A stretch of DNA of 64,000 nt, taken from Methanoculleus sp. UBA430 (GTDB lineage Archaea; Halobacteriota; Methanomicrobia; Methanomicrobiales; Methanoculleaceae). The notes below the pieces were generated by a model. It made no database searches. It saw nothing but the letters and a program-made list of their open reading frames with translations, and was not told where the DNA came from. The stretch covers positions 62,001 to 126,000 of the forward strand of contig NZ_DAXW01000016.1 in NCBI RefSeq assembly GCF_002506585.1, written 5' to 3'. Shown here piece after piece: positions 61,409-64,000 of the stretch. Position 1 is the stretch's first letter, and every line of letters begins with the position of its first letter. The translations under genes and the position numbers were made by a program.

Positions 61409-62516
61409 CCCCGCTGATCTCTGCCATGTTCCGGCAGCAGAGGAAGACTGCGAGCGCCTCGGGGACGTTTGCGGACCCGGTTTTGAGCGTGTAGGTGTTC
61501 CCGAGCAGGGATGTGGTAAAGTTTGCCTTCATTTCCACCCGCACCTCACGGTCGCCGAAGGCTACCGCGTCCACGAGCGGGTCGAATCCCTCAAGATCCC
61601 GGATATCGAGTGGCACGACCCGCATTCCGCTGCCGCCGTGCAGCGACCCCGGCGTCCGGATCAGCCGCTTGATATCGGTCGTGACCGGCTCGTCCGCACG
61701 TGCTCCGGCGTCACGGACCCGGTTCTCGAAGTCGGGCGCGGCCGCGATCGCCCGGACAACCCGGTTCTGCAGGAGGTCGCCGGGGTCCTTCACGAGAATG
61801 GCGTCGAGATCTGCGGGGAACTCCGCGGCCGTCCGCTTGCTGATGCCTTCAAGCCTCGTAAGATAGGCCGCTGTCTCGGCAGGATTGAGGTCCCGGAGCC
61901 AGAGCAGGTGAGATTGGAGGGCATCGATGTAGCGTCGCCGCCATCCGGTCGGGGCGCCCCCCGGAGTAAGCATCACGGCCGGGTCAAGCCCGATGCCGCA
62001 GACGTAGTCGACGACCTCGCGCCGCTCCGGGCTCCCCCATCCCCGCACAGCGATATCGGTGACGTGGACGTGGTAGCCGCGTCCCCCGGAGAAGGCGACC
62101 CGGATATGGTTCCGCGCAAAGCCGAGCTCGTCGGTCAGCATCTCGATCAGTTTTCCGGTCTCTTCCTTGACCCGCGCAAGCATCATCGCGTAAGGGCCGC
62201 GGACGATCTGGTCGGCGTCGAGGTCGAAGATCAGGTCGGCACCGGCCCAGTGCTTATCGTTCATCGTCGGCGCCGAAGGCGTCTGGTAGTAGGCCGTCGA
62301 GTAGTAGACGTGGGCGGGAACCAGATTCTTGACGTAGGCGGCAAGTTCCTCGCGGTCCACAAAAGCCATGTGCCGCCGCATCCGGACCTCGGCCGCGGCG
62401 TCAAAGAAGACGAACCCCCATTCGCGCTGCTCAAGAGAGGACGGAACGGTGAGGTGCTGCCTCTGGTAATACTCGGCAAACCTCTGTTTCACAAACTCGA
62501 GCGTCGCGGGCCTCAT
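61401..62516 (-). CDS. priS: DNA primase small catalytic subunit
   Basis: This 371-residue catalytic subunit of the eukaryote-type primase synthesises primers with PriL. Catalytic acidic pair in ADLIFDLDADQI, the nucleotide-binding SGGRGYHVHV, and the basic loop IKRLIRTPGSLHGGSGMRVV are all present. It overlaps elp3 by 4 bases at its start (ATGA) and the GINS gene by 8 bases at its end. PriL is not in the window. Confidence 0.95.
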   Translation of the reverse strand: MRPATLEFVKQRFAEYYQRQHLTVPSSLEQREWGFVFFDAAAEVRMRRHMAFVDREELAAYVKNLVPAHVYYSTAYYQTPSAPTMNDKHWAGADLIFDLDADQIVRGPYAMMLARVKEETGKLIEMLTDELGFARNHIRVAFSGGRGYHVHVTDIAVRGWGSPERREVVDYVCGIGLDPAVMLTPGGAPTGWRRRYIDALQSHLLWLRDLNPAETAAYLTRLEGISKRTAAEFPADLDAILVKDPGDLLQNRVVRAIAAAPDFENRVRDAGARADEPVTTDIKRLIRTPGSLHGGSGMRVVPLDIRDLEGFDPLVDAVAFGDREVRVEMKANFTTSLLGNTYTLKTGSANVPEALAVFLCCRNMAEISGGA

Positions 62517-64000
62517 GGGAACGTCTTGATCATGTATGGGCCCACTTGTTCATATCCCTGTTTCCTGTAGTAGGGCCGCACCCCGACACCGCTCATCACC
62601 GCGAGCCGCCGGTAACCATGATCACGGGCCTCCTCCTCGGCGGCGGAAAGGAGCCTTGCGCCGAAACTGCGGTGCTGCCACTCGTCGGTGCCTGCCTGCG
62701 TGCTGAGGGGGACCACGCTCCCGTAGACGTGGAGCTCGCGCAGGAGCGCGGCGCTCGTGAGTTCGTCGCGGAAGGGCCGGTGCGGGAACCGGAGACGGGC
62801 GAACCCGACGAGGGCGTCGCCGGTGCCCGCCTGGATAAACCGCTCCTCTCCGCCGCAGGCCCGGTAGGCCAGGGTCGAGACCGCCGCCGCCTCCGGGGCA
62901 ACCGTCCTCCCCACCTCGCGGCACCGGATGCACCGGCAGCGGAGTCCCTGCTCATGGAGCCGCGCCTCTGCAAGCTGCCGGAAGTTGCTGTGCCGGGAGC
63001 CCGCGACGATCAACTTTGCCGGGATGTCCCGCTGGATCCGCTGAAGGCGGACGTACTCCGGGATGAGCGATTTCGCGTAGGCAACGAGGTCGATCAGTTC
63101 TTCCTCGGTGTAGGGTAGGTACTCCCCCCGCTCCCAGAGGCTCTCGATCTCTGAGGCCGGTGTCACCAGGGTGGGGTAGATCTTCAGGAAATCCGGCCGA
63201 AACCGCGGGTCGCCGAAGAGTTCCTCAAACATCCGCCGGTCGTCCGCCATGCTCGCACCGGGAAGGTTCGGCATCACGTGGAACCCCACCTTCAGCCCGG
63301 CGTCGCGCAGGAGGCAGTTTGCCGCGACCGAGTCCGCAACCGTGTGGCCCCGCCGGTTGTAGTCGAGGATCCGGTCGTCGACGTGCTGGATGCCGAGCTC
63401 GACCTTCGTCACCCCCATCGCGAGCATCCGGTTGATGTGGTCCTCCCGGCACCAGTCGGGCCTCGTCTCGAAGGTGGTGGCGACGCACCTGACCCTCGAT
63501 GCCTCGTTTGCGGCAAAGATCGTATCGAGATCGGGATTCTCCTGCGGAAGGCCCACCCGCGGGTAGTCGTTCATCGCCTGCACGGCGGCCGCGACGAACC
63601 ACTCCTGGTACTCGACCGGGCGGGCGGTCATCGTCCCGCCCATGACGATCAGCTCGGCCTTGTCGACGTGGTGCCCGAGCGCCTCGAACTGCCCGAGGCG
63701 GGCCTGTACCTGCTCGTAGGGATCGAATGCGTGCTCTCGTGCCCTGAGCGCCGCGGGCTCCTCTCCCGTGTAACTCTGGGGGGATTTGAAGGGGTGCTCC
63801 GGCCCGCCGGGGCAGGGGAGGCACTTCCCGTGGGGGCAGGGGTGGGGCGAGGTCATCACCGCGACGGGCGCCACCCCGGAGAGTGTCCGGGTGGGTTTGA
63901 CCAGGAGAAGCGGCCGGAGCCGCTCATGCTCCTCCGGGGTAGCTGCGGCGAGAACAGCGGAGTTTTTGGGCATACTGACGCCGTACTCCCGGCAGATCTC
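62513..64000 (-). CDS. elp3: Elp3-type tRNA-uridine acetyltransferase, 5' end outside the window
   Basis: This radical-SAM plus GNAT enzyme makes the carbonylmethyl group on wobble uridine of tRNA. The radical-SAM domain shows CPHGKCLPCPGG and GGTMTARP, VELGIQHVDDRILDYNRRGH; then FLKIYPTLVTPASEIESLW, a Cys-rich segment RCRCIRCREVG, and a C-terminal GNAT fold (FGARLLSAAEEEARDHGYRR, GVRPYYRKQGYE). A Met at 63973 could be a start, but the same frame continues to base 64000 as EICREYGVS, the expected Elp3 sequence before PKNS, so the true start lies beyond the window. About 495 residues are visible. Confidence 0.94.
   Translation of the reverse strand, partial: EICREYGVSMPKNSAVLAAATPEEHERLRPLLLVKPTRTLSGVAPVAVMTSPHPCPHGKCLPCPGGPEHPFKSPQSYTGEEPAALRAREHAFDPYEQVQARLGQFEALGHHVDKAELIVMGGTMTARPVEYQEWFVAAAVQAMNDYPRVGLPQENPDLDTIFAANEASRVRCVATTFETRPDWCREDHINRMLAMGVTKVELGIQHVDDRILDYNRRGHTVADSVAANCLLRDAGLKVGFHVMPNLPGASMADDRRMFEELFGDPRFRPDFLKIYPTLVTPASEIESLWERGEYLPYTEEELIDLVAYAKSLIPEYVRLQRIQRDIPAKLIVAGSRHSNFRQLAEARLHEQGLRCRCIRCREVGRTVAPEAAAVSTLAYRACGGEERFIQAGTGDALVGFARLRFPHRPFRDELTSAALLRELHVYGSVVPLSTQAGTDEWQHRSFGARLLSAAEEEARDHGYRRLAVMSGVGVRPYYRKQGYEQVGPYMIKTFP

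Overview
The window is chromosomal DNA from a methanogenic archaeon with high GC. It most likely belongs to Methanomicrobiales and resembles Methanoculleus, but that name is an inference. Evidence: an uninterrupted run of methanogenesis-marker genes behind atwA (45.4-53.2 kb), CofD of coenzyme F420 synthesis, archaeal replication and translation genes (PriS, GINS, RadB, Nop10, eIF2-alpha, S27E, L44E), CDC48, the archaeal modified mevalonate enzymes, archaeal TATA boxes, and Shine-Dalgarno sites of the GGTGAT type mixed with apparently leaderless genes. I found no tRNA, rRNA or CRISPR array.

Layout. 0-5.5 kb: a partial DJ-1/PfpI gene, a Ca2+-type P-ATPase, an ArsB/NhaD-type transporter and two mini HEAT-repeat proteins. 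5.5-9.5 kb: nitrogen assimilation, with glnA under a perfect NrpR-type operator and a split glutamate synthase. 9.5-12.5 kb: aconitase X large subunit, UbiD-like decarboxylase and UbiX, a block for the archaeal mevalonate route. 12.5-16.6 kb: an HD hydrolase followed by accessory DNA (frameshifted gene, winged-helix regulator, methyltransferase, IS200/IS605-like hairpin, gene fragment). 16.6-18.5 kb: tandem CofD genes, one divergent. 18.5-21.2 kb: a sulfur-carrier operon (three TusA-like proteins, DsrE-like, a NifS-like protein lacking the PLP lysine, IscU). 21.3-22.3 kb: an IS5-type insertion sequence. 22.7-35.6 kb: pdaD, aspS, MetE-like, a KaiC-like protein with a broken Walker A, acyl-CoA synthetase, GNAT, S41 protease, CDC48, LarC, RadB and DapF.

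35.7-43.9 kb is an accessory island. It has a frameshifted gene, a decayed exported-protein gene, a membrane-tethered double winged-helix regulator, two small exported proteins each behind a copy of the same structured leader, three ABC-2 permeases without an ATPase (the third with a nonsense codon), and two anchored or membrane proteins. 44.2-55.4 kb returns to core genes: orphan HicB, ribose-1,5-bisphosphate isomerase, the MCR-activation operon (HAD, AtwA, Mmp3/6/5/15/17/7), an AhpD-like protein and asnB. 55.4-58.3 kb holds a DUF1614-like protein, an ABC ATPase homologue with every catalytic motif lost, a lipoprotein-like rhodanese and an RDD protein. 58.5-64 kb is the conserved archaeal replication-translation superoperon, read leftward: Elp3, PriS, GINS, L44E, S27E, eIF2-alpha, Nop10, PAC2.

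Two themes stand out. First, a 5' leader with conserved hairpins is duplicated in front of two unrelated exported proteins. Second, four intact genes encode homologues of enzymes whose catalytic residues are missing (NifS-like, second CofD, KaiC-like, ABC ATPase).
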